Source: Oreohelix idahoensis (lineage: Eukaryota > Mollusca > Gastropoda > Stylommatophora > Oreohelicidae). From it: a stretch of 64,000 nucleotides of DNA. Both the position numbers and the translations under genes were made by a program. The notes below the pieces were generated by a model. That model was not told the DNA's origin. It did no database searches and saw only the letters and a list, made by a program, of their open reading frames with translations. Positions 33,541-45,960 of this stretch are shown one piece after another (within the stretch, counting starts at the first letter, position 1; each line of letters opens with the position of its first letter). Location of the stretch: the NCBI GenBank assembly GCA_024509875.1, contig JAMPIV010009927.1:46001-110000 (forward strand), read 5' to 3'.

Positions 33541-34090
33541 TAAAGTTCGAAAAAGTGCGGACTTTTATAGCCACCTTGTGTTAGGTCATTGCTAACGCTA
33601 GTACTGTAGATATTTTGTTTCTGAACTAGTCCATGCATTTAGTTTTGTTTTGTTAACACAGCCTTATCATGCAGTTTTTAATTCAGCAACCTTAACACAC
33701 ATTTTAACCTGTTGATTTTTTGCTAAAATTTCTTGCCGAAGAATGCATAAACAAGATAACAGACATGACTTTTATTTTGTATCTTACTTTGTTACTCTTC
33801 AATACTTTTGTCTTGAAGTAATGAAGAGATAAGACATTTTTTTTTACGATGCGTTGAATGTAATCAACAACACCGCACAACCAGCAAGCGCGTGTAGATA
33901 ACACTGGCTAAAAAAAAAAATATTTTTTTTCTTTCTCTAACATTTCTATGTTTTTCTGGTCAATTTTAATGCGCTGTTTTTAAATCTGCAAACCGTTTTT
34001 CTCTCTCAGGTCGGGATCTCTAGAAATACTCAATTGAAGTTTTTTAACAACGCATACAGTATTACAACATCATTCGTACAAGACGTATAA
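33541..34090. other. AT-rich, no gene seen
   Basis: Contains short A and T runs (33905-33930) but no boundary or domain that I can name. Confidence 0.35.
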
Positions 34091-34093
34091 CAG

Positions 34094-35783
34094 TTATGTA
34101 GGCTTGAATTTCTTTGCAATCAACTTTCGTCGGTGAATGGCATGTGGTACATCGCGATGATGCATCCAACAATAATCGGCAAGCATGATCACACTCCACC
34201 GTTCTTGATAACGTGACTCCATTACTGCGATATCTTGATGGAATCGTTCTCCATGTTCATCACTGACTTCGCCAAGGTTGTCAGGGAAAAAGTCAAGATG
34301 CGAATCGAGCAAATGGATTTTGAGGGACATATTACAGCCCATAATTCTGTATGCATCTATGCACTGCTTAACAATATGCACATAGTCGACAGATTTGTGA
34401 TTTCCCAGAAAGTTATCGACGATTGATTTGAATGCCATCCATGCGCGAAGTTCACTACCATGTAACAAGATCTCGAATTGTTTGTCTGCAATAACTTTCC
34501 TAATTTGAGGTCCTACAAAGATACCTTCCTTTATCTTTGCATCGCTAACTTGCGGAAACTTTTCTCGAAGATAAGTGAAAGCTTTGCTCGTTTTATCTAA
34601 CGCTACGAAATTCTTCATGAGCCCCAACTTTATATGTAACGGTGGTAAAATGATGCTGTCTTTGTTAATTAATGGCTCGTGTATTACATTTTTATGCCCG
34701 AGCTGCATACGATCCCTGATAGGCCACACCTTTCTTGCATAATGTTCCTGTCTGCTGCGGCTGTCCAATTCCCATAGGAAGCAACAAAATTTAGTATACC
34801 CAGTCTGCATGCCCGTGAGAATTGCAATGACCTTTAGGTCTCCACAAATCCGCCATTGGTAGTCATTGTACTTTATTTTTGCCAAACGTATAGCCATATT
34901 GTCATAAGTTTCTTTCATATAAACAGAGTAGGCGACTGGAATTGATGAAAATAAATTTCCGTTATGCAATTGCACGACTTTTAGACTAGTCTTGGAAGAG
35001 TCGATGAAAAGTCGCCATTCGTTGACTATGTGCTCATGACCGAGGTGCACCATTAGACCGTTTACATCTTTGCAATAGCAAATGTCATCATCCATCTCAA
35101 AGTATTGAACAAGTTCTCTGTTGTCTATGACGAAATTTAGATATCGGAGTATTGGGCGCTAAAAGATTCCATTCTTTGAGTCGCGAACCGAGTAATTCCG
35201 CTTGTCCTTTGGTAAGAGCGAGATCACGTATTAGATCTGAAAGTTCTGAATGGTTAATTAAGTGAACACCATCATTCACCTGTATGTAATCCGAGTCAGA
35301 ATTAGTTTCTAAAGCAGGTAAACTATCACTTTCTGATGGTTCATTTACGTCCAACGGATATTGTTCTGGTGGAACTGGGATCGGACACGTGATTGGATCA
35401 TGAGGCACTGGTTTAGAAACCGATTCAATATTTGGATAAACCACAGACTTTCTAGTTCTAAAAGTGAAACCATGGATATTTGTCAAGCAGAAGTAACAAT
35501 CAGTAGCGTGATTTGTCGGTTCACGCCATATTACTGGCACTCCAAAAGGCATCGACTTATGCTTCGGCGATTTTCATAACCAACCTGCCAATGTATTTGC
35601 ACAAGTCGAACAAACTGCATTTGGCTTCCAAGATTTATTTGCGTCATCAACTTTCGAATCGAAATAAAGTTCATATGCTTTCGTTAGTAATGGTGTAAAG
35701 TTTTTCTGGTGAACACGATCGGTAAAATATCCGCACACGTAACAGAACAGATCAGCCGAATTTCTACAACTTCTAGAAGCCAT
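34094..35783 (-). pseudogene. broken gene of a widespread animal repeat-associated protein family
   Basis: Minus strand. Three pieces form one reading: 35783-35574 (MASRSCRNSADLFCYVCGYF, with CxxC pairs), an in-frame TGA, 35552-35097 (MPFGVPVIWREPTNHATDCYFC and an acidic stretch), then a frameshift at about 35100 and 34094-35095 with EWRLFIDSSKTSLKVVQLHN, ICGDLKVIAILTGMQTGYTK, PPLHIKLGLMKNFV, KEGIFVGPQIRK and SDEHGERFHQDI. I recognise this set of conserved blocks as a protein repeatedly present in arthropod, mollusc and cnidarian genomes in many damaged copies, which implies a mobile element. I do not know its class, and I found no terminal repeats. The two lesions make this copy non-functional. 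Confidence 0.7.
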
Positions 35784-36270
35784 ATTTTGCTCAGAATTAT
35801 TTCAAAATATGTAACTATTTGAAAAATAGCGTAACATATATCATGCATCTTTTAGCAGTATAACAAATATAATTATTTGGCATTTTATTAATTTTTAATA
35901 AGTTATATAGTAAAAATGAAACGGAGCAAAAAAAGGTTTCCCAAAAATATATTTATTCACAAATATCTTAAGAACCCGATGTGATAGAGATAAACGGATT
36001 TCAAATTTGAATTCAGCGCAAGAAATTGACCTAAGAACACTTATTCTTATATAAGAAAGTAAAATGTTGTTTGTCAGTGTAATCAAACCGCGAAAAGATA
36101 CCAACAATGAAAAGCAATAATGTGAATCTACCCTCAGATGGGAACATATCTGAAGTTGCTGAGAGCTGAAACTATCTAATGAAGAAATCACCAAATCCGA
36201 AGTGATTAGCAATATTATAAATAAAATAAAAAAGAGAGACACGTGAGATGTCCTAGACAAGATGCTCTGT
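35784..36270. other. AT-rich, no gene seen
   Basis: A 154-codon minus frame (36359-35895) overlaps the LINE tail and has no motif. It is probably chance. Confidence 0.35.
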
Positions 36271-36272
36271 CG

Positions 36273-37186
36273 TTTTTCTTCTTCTTTGATCCTTAACAAT
36301 AGACTGTCAAAGCAATCAATGGCCATCACGCCTGATGGCGTTTTGTAGGGCAGCAACAAACTGCTTCCACTTTGTTCGGTCGGCGGCCATCCTTCGTACA
36401 GTGCCCCAAAGCTGGTTCATTCCTCGCATCTCGGCCTCCACAGTTCTCCGCAAAGTTGTTTTTGGTCAACCTCTCTTTCGATTTCCTTCGGGAGTCCGTA
36501 GCATAGATGTTCTTGTAAGGTTCATCAGGGTCCCTTCTGAGGACGTGACCAACCCAACTCCAGCGTCTGCCAGCTATGATGGTGTGCATATCCTCTTGGT
36601 TACTCCGAATACGTAGTTCTTGGTTGGTGATGGTATTCGGCCAAAAGATTCGGAGAATTTTCCTTAGGCAGATTGTGTGGAAGGAGGACAGTTTCGACAT
36701 TTCCTTCTCTGTTACTCTCCAACATTCCGCACCATAGAGAAGCACAGAAAGTACACAGCTCTCATATAATCTTAATGTGGTGTTTGTGCTGTACTAAGAA
36801 GACTTCCAGATGTTGATGAGACTAGCAAAGGATGTTCTCGCTTTATTCATTCTGTTGTTGATGTTCTTGCTTGTTCCGCCGTCTGGTGTTACTATGCATC
36901 CTAGGTATGTAAATGTGCCTTTTGTTCTAGCTTCTGGTTCCTTATTGTTATTGGCTCAGTATTGCCCACATTGAGTGTCGTGACCTCTGACTTCTTTAGA
37001 TTGATTTTCAGGCTCACCTGCTGGCTGTACTTATTCAGTCTATCTTTTTTTTCGTGGAAGTATTGATGTGAATGTGCGAGTAGTGCAATGTCATTTGCAT
37101 ATTTCAGTCCTTCCAGTCTAGAAAACGTTGTCCATCTAATTCCTCTTGGACTGCCCTCTGTTGTCTGGTGCATCACCCGTTATGAC
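36273..37186 (-). pseudogene. 5'-truncated LINE (CRKILRxFWPN family)
   Basis: MHQTTEGSPRGIRWT, GLKYANDIALLAHS (the catalytic YADD has become YAND), LKINLKKSEV, LLYGAECWRVTEKEM, CLRKILRIFWPNTITNQEL and RWSWVGHVLRRDPDEP, then a degenerate tail ending GGATCAAAGAAGAAGAAA. The frame breaks near 36760-36900. It covers the palm end and C terminus of ORF2. The Asp-to-Asn change in the active site would abolish RT. Confidence 0.87.
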
Positions 37187-38180
37187 TGTCAAAAATAAGG
37201 TTATGAACTGTAACGAGATTGTATTTATAGTTGTTGTTGTCTTGATGACAGTCGATGGCAGTTCAATAAAGAATAATAAACTACCCGATATACCCCAGTC
37301 TCAGAAATGAGCACTGGTGTATGATAGCACAAATGATAGTCAGACGGTAAAGACCCCTGGTCCGGTGGTAATAAGAAGATCAAGAGCCTAGAGTGTCTTC
37401 TCGTAATAACTATTTTATGCTTTAAATAACAATGACATTCAAATTGAACTCAATAGTAACTTTATGAAATTAACAAAATCCAAGTTACAATTAAAAGCAA
37501 TTTATTTAGGATTCTCTTTTCTTCTGTTCTTGAAATAGATAGAAATGCTATATGTATATGAATTTTCTATTTACATCATATCCACAGACATCACAGTGAT
37601 ATTAAAGTAGTTACTTTACTGAATTGCAGTGTCTCTGCTTTTCTGACAAAACGTTAACCAGTCTTTTTCTTCATATGACTCGACTCTTCACGCATAAATT
37701 TATCGAATGTTCTTTTGTTTCTGCACTTAACTGAGTGCTCCTTAAATGATGGTTGACAATGTTGGTGAGCTCCACCCGACTAATAGACTCGGCTGATCTT
37801 CCCATGTAGTAGGGATACCAGCACAACCAGGTAGACCAGCTGTAGTGCTCTGTGTCGCTATGCAGGATAACACTTGGGTTCTCACGTCTGGCTTACGTCT
37901 ATATGTATGACCGAAACCGGAAACAACATAAAGCCTGTGGATAGCCTCTTTCCAAGAGTTCCCCTAGACTAATGTATGGTTGTTCAGTGTCATCAGGAAT
38001 GCATGTGTATGAATGCGCACATGTGTTTCTGGTTATATTGTTAGTTGTACACTTGTCTACTTGCAAACAAAAAATTCAAATGATATGATTACAATGTACA
38101 TTATATTACATCATTCATTTACATCACATTATGTTAAATAGTCCATTCTTCCATCTGCTATCTTTCCATCCAAGCAGAAT
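37187..38180. other. no recognisable gene
   Basis: A minus-strand stretch at about 37960-37640 reads fairly open in pieces (CWYPYYMGRSAESISRVE, IVNHHLRSTQ), possibly an old coding relic that I cannot name. Confidence 0.3.
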
Positions 38181-38209
38181 TGTCCTGACATATCTTGCTT
38201 ATGGTTATC

Positions 38210-38445
38210 AAAAGTTTGAGAACCCCTGGCCTACTTTGTGCCCATAGAGCAGTTAAATCAATTTGGGGTCATTGGTACCAATGAGTTGAGAACCACTGGG
38301 ATATAGTCTCCCTGCGGCCGTAAACCTGTAGGGGTGTCCTTGCGGCCCAGGCTTAAGAACCACTGATTTATATTTTTGCTACTTGAGCATTAAATCTATA
38401 TGATTGTGTTCCTGGTCTCAACCTTGAGAACCATTGGCTGTCAGT
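38210..38445. repeat. possible hAT MITE relics
   Basis: The words TTTGAGAACCCCTGG, TTGAGAACCACTGGG, TTAAGAACCACTG and TTGAGAACCATTGG recur. CAGTGGTTCTCAA-type ends are characteristic of hAT elements. Individual boundaries cannot be set. Confidence 0.4.
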
Positions 38446-38670
38446 CAGATTATAACGTTCATAACAATGGCTACAGTGCGGTTGCCCATCGTTTCATAGT
38501 TCTATGTTGAAGTTATAAGCAATTATATAACCTGATAGTATAATCATAGATCAGGATACATTCACATAAACACATTAAAACATGACAAGGATAGTTCAGA
38601 AATCAGTTCAAGATCGTTTCACAGCATGATTGTTCAATGAAGTGACATATTTAAATTTATTTTGCATTGA

Positions 38671-40861
38671 CACTCTTCAGACCGGATATAGAAAAAATCG
38701 TTCCAACCGGAACGATGATTTTTGAAGTAAAATTAGCAGATTTATTTTTTAATTTTGACTTCAAATCTATGTGTTATATTAAGAATACATGTTAAAAATT
38801 ATATTTGTGCTAAAAAATATACAGCTTTCACTTATTTTAACTTTGAAATTACACGCAGAAAAACGTAAACACCGAATTTGTCCGTCCGGCATTTTGGATT
38901 TTTTTCCGATCAACTCGACTTAACAGGTCGTAAACAAAATGCAGTCTGAAAAAGACTACAATGCATCTAGTGATGTAGATTCCTGTTTTGATGATTATTC
39001 AGTGGACTTGGAAACGTCTGATGAGTTGGATGGCGAAAATACAGCTCAGAACAACTCAGATCACCAGCCGTACATGTAAAGGTAATGTTACTTCGTTAAC
39101 GAAATGACAGCTGATTTTGAAAAGTAGTAAAACAGTCGTTTTAGTGGGCTATTGTAGTCAGTATAGCTGCTTTCTGTTTGTTTTTTAAAAAAAGAAACAA
39201 ATATTTCACCTTTCAAACAGTTAACAAAGAATTCGTGGCACCAGGAAATAAATATAAAGTGGATCTGACATAACTTCTGAATCAGCTGATTTTTCTGACC
39301 TCATTCGCCCTGTGTCTCTGCTTTTAAAAATTATTATTTACATCAAATGACTTTATGATTGTATTCCTTTGTACGGAAAATGTAATGTATGTCAATTTTC
39401 CTGTGTACGCTAAACTGTAACTTTGAATTCTATTGTTGATCTGTAAAAATTAATTTTAAATTGTTCTTCTTGCAGATGTTTTGGTTATGATGGACTTGAT
39501 GAAGGCCCACCTTCCAACCCTCCACCTTTTTCGCCTGAGAGGGTTCCAGTCTGCAACTGTCAGAGGTAAGCACCAGAGAAAATACAAAGCAGTTTTTGAG
39601 ACCCATTGACTTCTTCAAACTGTAATTTTATGAAAGAATATAAGAAAATATATATAAGAAAATGGTGTTTTCTTTTTGACAGTATATTAGAGACAAGCCA
39701 ACAAAATGGGGGATGAAATTATGGGTTCTTGCTGATGCTGTTAGTGGATATACTTTGATGTTTATTTAGGTAGGATCACTGCAAATGGACCATTTGGTTT
39801 AGCTTATAGTGTAGTTAGTTATGAAAGTAGTGGAATGGATTGACCAGCCAATTAACAAGTACAATGTTTTGAGAAAGACCAATAAATATTGAATAACTCT
39901 TTTTTCATTTTCTGGATATTGCTATGGTAGATGCTTACATTTTATTTCAAGACTAGCAGAAAAAACACCCAGATGTGGAAGACCAGCTAGATATGGTCAG
40001 CTAGATTTTACAGAAGAACTAATCCGGATTTGGGGAACATAAGTTTGTATGATGCACTACTCGCTACAAAGCCACCAGTTTTTTCTCGGCACACCATGGA
40101 CCCCAAGTTTACAGAGACAAAAAGAAGTTGTAAGCTTTGATATCAGATTGTAAAGATTGAAAGAAAAATAAAAAGTTAAATGTAAAGTTTGTGATATTTT
40201 TTTAAAATGTTTTCATGCAGGTAGGAATTGTCTGTCAGAATACCACAAGCCTTAGTAGGAAATATATAAAGATGTGTTGAGTCTTTATTATGTCACCCTC
40301 ATAACTGATTTTACTTATGTGTTAGTGATCATATAGTGTTACACTAGGAATATGTCTACTGAAGTCATATTTCATTATTTTAGCTAAGATGTTGCAGCTA
40401 CCTAAAATAACTGTAATGTATTCAGTGGAAGATTTTTAAGAAAAATTTTTTTTTTCTAATCATAGTTATGTAACATTTCTAAAAATTTGCATAATTTTAA
40501 TTTTTAATGTTGAATTGTTTTGGAAATGTAACATATAATGCAGAAATGGTCAGACTACAATAAAATATGACTGTTGTTAATTGTTCTGATAATACTTTAT
40601 TTTTTTCTTCTTTGTGAAATATCATGTTTATAATTTTTGTGTATTTTTCCTGTTGACTTTCCTTCAATTTTTTAAAACTCACATCAATATTAATTTTTAA
40701 AATATTAATTTTACATCTAAATATGGTAGTCTGTTCAATTACAAACAATTTGATGTATAACACTCTTGGGTAGACTTCAAATTATAATGTATCAAGGAAC
40801 ATTAGAAGTCAGATATGTCAGAGTATGAGAAAATGATACAAAATATCAGGTCTGAAGAGAG
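38671..40861 (+). mobile_element. piggyBac transposon remnant
   Basis: Terminal inverted repeats: left CACTCTTCAGACCGGATAT, right (reversed) CTCTCTTCAGACCTGATAT, 17 of 19 matching. The right flank is TTAA (40862-40865), the piggyBac target; the left is TTGA (38667-38670), one substitution away. Inside, on plus, 39686-39767 reads QYIRDKPTKWGMKLWVLAD then AVSGYTL, a classic piggyBac transposase block. Further fragments: an acidic N terminus at 38939 (MQSEKDYNASSDVD), GYDGLDEGPPSNPP near 39483, FGLAYSVV near 39795 and DIAMVDAYILF near 39915. Frames are interrupted, so the transposase is inactive. Confidence 0.8.
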
Positions 40862-40865
40862 TTAA

Positions 40866-41263
40866 CAAAATAGGTATAGTAGCCCTACTCACCCTCTGGT
40901 CTTTTTCGGAAATAACAAACAGGACTACTTCTGGCAAAGGCAGGCCAGCACAAATACTCAATGGTGAAGGAATACGTGACTAGCTCTCTCCTTTTGTCCT
41001 CTGCGTTCTTTCAGTTCGTGTGTGTCCTCCCAGTTGTTGGTCGTTCGTTGTTTTGTCTGCTATGTTGCCGTTATACCCTGTTCAACCTGAAAGTTGGTTA
41101 TAATTGGGGTATATTGTGTGATAGATTCTTCGGTGCTAGTCGACTGTTAGTCCTGAAAAGGACTAGTCCTGAAAAGGACCACTAGCTGGCTGTCTGGATT
41201 CCTCTTTGTTTGTCCGTTTGTGGTGCCGTGCCGCGTTCATTGTGTTTTTTATGTCCTGCCTCG
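40866..41263. other. no recognisable gene; may belong to the LINE to its right
   Basis: Lies between the piggyBac TTAA and the stop of the LINE ORF1. Short frames on both strands, nothing named. Confidence 0.35.
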
Positions 41264-42531
41264 CTATCTGGCTTGTTTGGTTTTGTGCGTTTTTACGCTC
41301 CTAGTTTCAGTTTCTTTTGTCTTCCTGCTCTCCTGTATCTGTGATAGTGCTTTTTCAATTATCGTTAGTAGTAGCTGTTCTAGCGTTTCTTCGATGATTT
41401 CTTCTTCTGTTTGGTTGTTTGTTTTCGTTTCTCGCGTGTTGTTTGATGAAATTTCCTCAATGGCTATTCTCTCTGCTTCTATTCTTTTGAGGATTTTTGT
41501 GTTTTCTTCTGTCAGCTCTGTCAGCTTCTTGACATCTGCTTCTACCTGTTGCTGGATTCTTTTCATTTCTTCCATCATGTGTTTTATGTTCTGTATATCT
41601 ATCGCATCTTCTCCACTGTCGGTTGGTTCTTCGGGGGCCTGCTTGCTTCTGTTTTCGATCTGCAGTTTCATTTTCATTTCTTTGACTTCAGCGGTCAGTT
41701 TGTGTAACTGTCGTCTGTCTATCGTGCGCTGTTTTTCTGCAACATCCGCCGCCACTTTGTGTTTGGCCTCTCTGAAGGGGATGTTTTTGGATATCGCTTC
41801 CTTCAATATGTTCTTAGTTTCTTGGAACATCGGGCAGCCTCGGTACCTTGCCCCGTGGTTTCCGAGGCAGTTTGCACAGGTACGGTTTGCGTTAGTTGCT
41901 TTGTAGTTTTGGTCCTCCTTCGCCCTGGGGCAGTCGCCATATTGGTGGTTACCCGCGCAATATCGGCAGACTGCAACTCTCCTGCATGTTTTCTTAGTGT
42001 GTGAAAACTGTTGGCAGTTGAAGCACTGCATGACCGGAGGTATATATGGTTCTGTTTTTTTTTTTTTTTTGTTCTTTGTAGCGTCAGTCTCTCGGGTCTT
42101 GTCGATCCTTCCACCGTTACTATCATCAGCTTGGTGTCTTTCTTGTCCCATGATTTTAACCTTTCGACCTGTGTTATTTTGACGTCTGTGTTTTCGGATT
42201 GTAGGTTGTTGTGAATCTCGCTTGCGGGCCATCTGATGTCCACCCCTCTTATGACAAACTTCTTTGTTGTCTTTGATTTTTTCACTCTCACTTTTATCTG
42301 GTGGGGCAGCTGGACTTCTTTTGCACCGGCCTCCAGTTCTGTCATCAGCGAGGCGGTTGTTGAAGTGTTGTTAAGGGAAAACACGACTCCCTTTTCGTGT
42401 CTCCTTACTTTAGAGATGCACCTACCCGAGTATTTATACGCTTGGTCAGCCATCTTGCGAGAATCCGTGACTCCGCGCTGATTGGCTATGCCTTCAAGCA
42501 ACTTCGGTCGAAAATATTTCTCGTATTTCAC
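41264..42531 (-). pseudogene. LINE ORF1 (Gag-like, three zinc knuckles), frameshifted
   Basis: The N-terminal frame (42531-about 42070) has MADQAYKYSGRCISKVRRHE and an RRM-like stretch. It crosses a run of about 13 A near 42056-42068, where the frame changes, into PPVMQCFNCQQFSHTKKTC, CRYCAGNHQYGDC and CANCLGNHGARYRGC, then a long coiled coil with EEMKRIQQQVEADVKKL. One CX2CX4HX4C and two variant knuckles in this order are typical of ORF1 of I- and Jockey-type LINEs. It may be the ORF1 of the RNase H-bearing family at 30147-31960, though no shared sequence proves that. The frame change sits in a homopolymer, so a sequencing or slippage origin is possible. Confidence 0.8.
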
Positions 42532-42559
42532 TTCGGGAAGGTGATCTGTGTTAATTTTT

Positions 42560-43005
42560 AAACCGATAACTAGTCGTTCTCATTTCCTACCAAAGCTATT
42601 GCCTCTTGAGAAATCTCGTTTTACTCGGGCAACATGCGGCTTTCCTTCCATATAAATCTTTCCAAGATCCGTCTGTCCTTCCTTTTTCTATGAATTTAAA
42701 ACCCACACGTTTCATCATTTTCCGAACTGTTTGACCCACTTAAGTGATCATATCCTCAGAATTATAAAAGATATTATCTTCCTGGCTATAACCACACCTG
42801 GGTCTACATTTCCTCTATAACTCGGTGAAGTAGAATTTCCTTCTGTCAATCCGTTGATTTATAAGGAATTTATTACTGCGTGGTCATAACACAGATTTCC
42901 TCCCTACCCGATTGTTATGCCTAGACGATCTCCGTGTAGCAAGCTCTCGTTTCATTGGTCGAGCTATTAGCATTACACATGTTTCGACGGAGTTCACTTT
43001 GTTTT
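42560..43005. other. no recognisable gene
   Basis: No domain seen. Confidence 0.35.
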
Positions 43006-43009
43006 GATT

Positions 43010-43856
43010 ACCTAGATATCAAATCCCAATCGCATTATGCGACATGAACATAAGGGGCATTCCTGTCGTACTCCTGTCTTCACCTCGAAAGTTAGATTGC
43101 TAATCCCAAAGCTGCATGTAAAGTTAGAATAGAGGCTTTTGATAATGCAAACAATGCAGCTGGAAATTCGATAAGCCCTCAGTATTTTCCATAGGCTGTC
43201 CATGTGTATGCTGTCAAAAACCTTTTCAAAATTAACAAAGTTAATGTATAGCTGTCTCTGCCATTCTGAGCACTGCTCTATAATATTCCCGTGGGTGAAT
43301 ATATGATCTGCATATCTTCAGTTTTATCTGAATCCCGCTTGTTCTTTCCTCAGTTTATGGTCTACTGCTTTTGAAATTCTCTGGATAATTATCCTGTCTA
43401 GTGTTTTACCGAAAAACTGAGAGGAGAGTAATTCCTCTCCAGTTGTTGCAGTCTGCAAGGTCGCCCTTCTTGGGCAATTTGACAATTATTCCTTTACTCC
43501 ATTCTGTTGGTGTTGTCTGTTATCCAGACTTGTGCAAATAGTGGTTCTAATAGTTCTGCTACAAGTTCAGGGTCTACCTTGAATAACTCAGCATTTAAGT
43601 TGTCGTTACCAGGTGCTTTTCCATTCTTTAACCCTTTGATAGCTGTGTTGATTTCTTCTCTTCGTGGAATGTCTGTATTTATGTCTAAGTCACTTTCAGC
43701 CTCAAGAACATTCAGCTATGTCTCTGGTGGTTCCTTATTTAGTGCTTCTCTGAAGTGCTCTGCACGTCTTGTTTTTTGTCCCTGTGCTGTTGTGATGAGA
43801 TTTCCTTGCTTGTCTCTTATTAACGTAATATTATTTGCACCTCGTTTTCCGCTGAT
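43010..43856 (-). pseudogene. LINE RT part (3' segment of a twin-primed insertion)
   Basis: From the joint at about 43856, minus: ISGKRGANNITLIRDKQGNL, RRAEHFREALNKEPPE, INTAIKGLKNGKAPG, NDNLNAELFKVD, KGDLADCNNWRGI-like, then MDSLWKILRAYRISS and FEVKTGVRQECPLC, where recognisable sequence ends near 43012. Several frameshifts. The region begins just where the inverted partner at 43857-44635 ends in the family order. Confidence 0.82.
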
Positions 43857-44635
43857 AGTAATGAGAAACCTCAATGCGAATACTTATAATGAAAGAGTAA
43901 TGGGGAAATGCGGCAGTGGAACAGTAAATGAGAATGGTGACCAACTAAAAAGCTTCTGCAGCATTAACGACTTGGTCATTGGAGAAACACTTTTTTCCAC
44001 ACAAAGAAGTGCGCAAGTTAACATGAGAATCACCAAACGGACGGGACAAAAACCAGATAGACCATATTATGATCAATGATAGATGGAGGCATACATTGCA
44101 AGACGTGAAAGTAAGAAGAGGTGCAGATGTGGGGTGCGATCACCACCAAGTAGTAGCAAGGCTGAAGGTGAAACTCAGAGCTGCTGGACTAATGGCAACC
44201 AAACAGAAAAGGTATAACATCATGAAACTTAAGGACCCCGTCACCAGAAAAGTTATTGTGGTTGACGTAAAGAGACGATATCAAATTGCCAATAGCCAGG
44301 AAAATACAGCGACTGATGATGCTGACCAGAAATTCAACACCATTTCAACAATATACAAGGAAAGTAGCAAATCATGCTTGGGATTCCAGGAAAGGAAGAT
44401 TGAATAACATCATAAACGTTAAACACCATAGCGATGTTGAAAAAAATGAAAAGAAAGTAACTAGAAGCAAAGTCTCCCAGGTTAAAGGAAATATATAGCA
44501 AACAGTGCAGTTAGCTGGACACGGAAGTAAAACGTCAAACCCGAGCCAACAAAAGGACATTTCTGGATGATCTTGCAAGACAGGCAGAAATGAACAAATC
44601 ACAGTTTATAAAATAACTAAAATAATAAGTTTGTC
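43857..44635 (+). pseudogene. LINE endonuclease part (inverted 5' segment)
   Basis: Plus: RNLNANTYNERVMGKCGSG, FCSINDLVIGETLFS, MINDRWRHTLQDVKVRRGAD, GCDHHQVVARLKVKLR (the SDHH-type motif of the APE endonuclease), then the linker with DARQ-like LARQAEMNKSQFIK and finally KITKIIS at about 44635. The last words are the direct upstream neighbours of ISGKRGAN in the same family. Confidence 0.82.
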
Positions 44636-44639
44636 GTTC

Positions 44640-45955
44640 TTAGTGAGAATATCGGAAGATATTCAGGAATGGTGACTTCGTAATAATAAAGTGTCCATAA
44701 GCTGAACCAGTACTGGATACTTAACCGGCGGTGTTGGAATTGTTGAATTTTGGTTCAGTCACTGCTGGTTACCCGTTACGTTTTGACTGTTCCTTCTATT
44801 CCAGAGTCAAGTTTTGACTGCTCCATCTATTCCAGAGTCTGGTTGTTTTGGCAGAAGCACGTCCCTTGCAAGGTCGGGGTAACTGCTCAGGTTGCCACGT
44901 CTGGTGTTCTCAAGACCTGTCTTTTGTATTTAGAAATGTACAGGTTACAAGTTACCCCGAATGGTTTAAGAATTATATCCAGACAGACTTGATGCACAGA
45001 AAGGTGGTAAGATCATGCAACAGTTTAAGATGCGGTCGTCTCTCAGGTGGTTAAGGTTCTTAATTAACATAAAGTCCTAAGTGTTCACATTTGAGGAAAA
45101 TTCCTCTGACCTGTGATTCTCAGTATTATATTTGAAGATTTATGCTTCCTAATTTTAGAATATACTCATATGGCCTGTCCTATACTAAATCCTTATTACA
45201 TCTCCTTATTCTTATGCAGTGGAAAAATATTAAACCGTCCTAGGTTTCAAGTTTAATTTCTGCCCACGCACACACGCAGTCTTGTGGGATTCTGTGGGGT
45301 GACACCCAATCTGATTCCAAACGAATCACAAGTAAGGCATCTTATTTTTAGTAGAGGTTACGCCTACCCCATCATCTAAACATTATTACATAACCATAAA
45401 AGGTATTGCCCCTCTATGTGTCATGTTTACCAAAACCATTAAATCACCCGCCCTTAATTATATCTTCTGATAAATCTTTTCCAAGTTTGTTATAATACCA
45501 TCTTGTTTATTACAACAAGACGTCTTGTCGGAAGTGGTTATATCATTTCCTCGTGCTCCAACACTCAAGACTGTAAATTCACGATAAACTTAAGGATTGG
45601 TAATGTTTTGCACTTTGCACCCTGTGATATCTCCTAAATGACGATCTGCTTTTATCACTGTCGGACTCATCATCAGATCAGCGGAAGTTGTTATGCAGTT
45701 TAATGGGTATAGACATCTTAAAACGCAACTGTTGCTGGAATTTAGCAAACAACTAAAGGAAATATTGTTCCCCGTCGCGCCAAATACCAATGGCCACAAA
45801 GAAAGATAAACCGGCTAGATGCCCGCAAAGTACTTGGGGACAACCGGGAAAGCTGAAGATAATTAATATTAGACAAACATAAAGGTATGTTTTCAGGCAC
45901 TCGTAAGAAATAAAGAAGTAGAACACTTAGACAACAGAAAAACAACAGACATGAG
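44640..45955. other. no recognisable gene
   Basis: A 31-bp direct duplication (TTTTGACTGYTCCWTCTATT start) lies at 44784-44846. Otherwise AT-rich with short frames. Confidence 0.4.
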
Positions 45956-45960
45956 TGGCT

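Noticed and set aside
41220..41906. 228-codon plus-strand ORF resembling a membrane protein
   Set aside because: Antisense of the LINE ORF1 coiled coil; Glu/Lys codons reversed give Phe/Leu/Ser.
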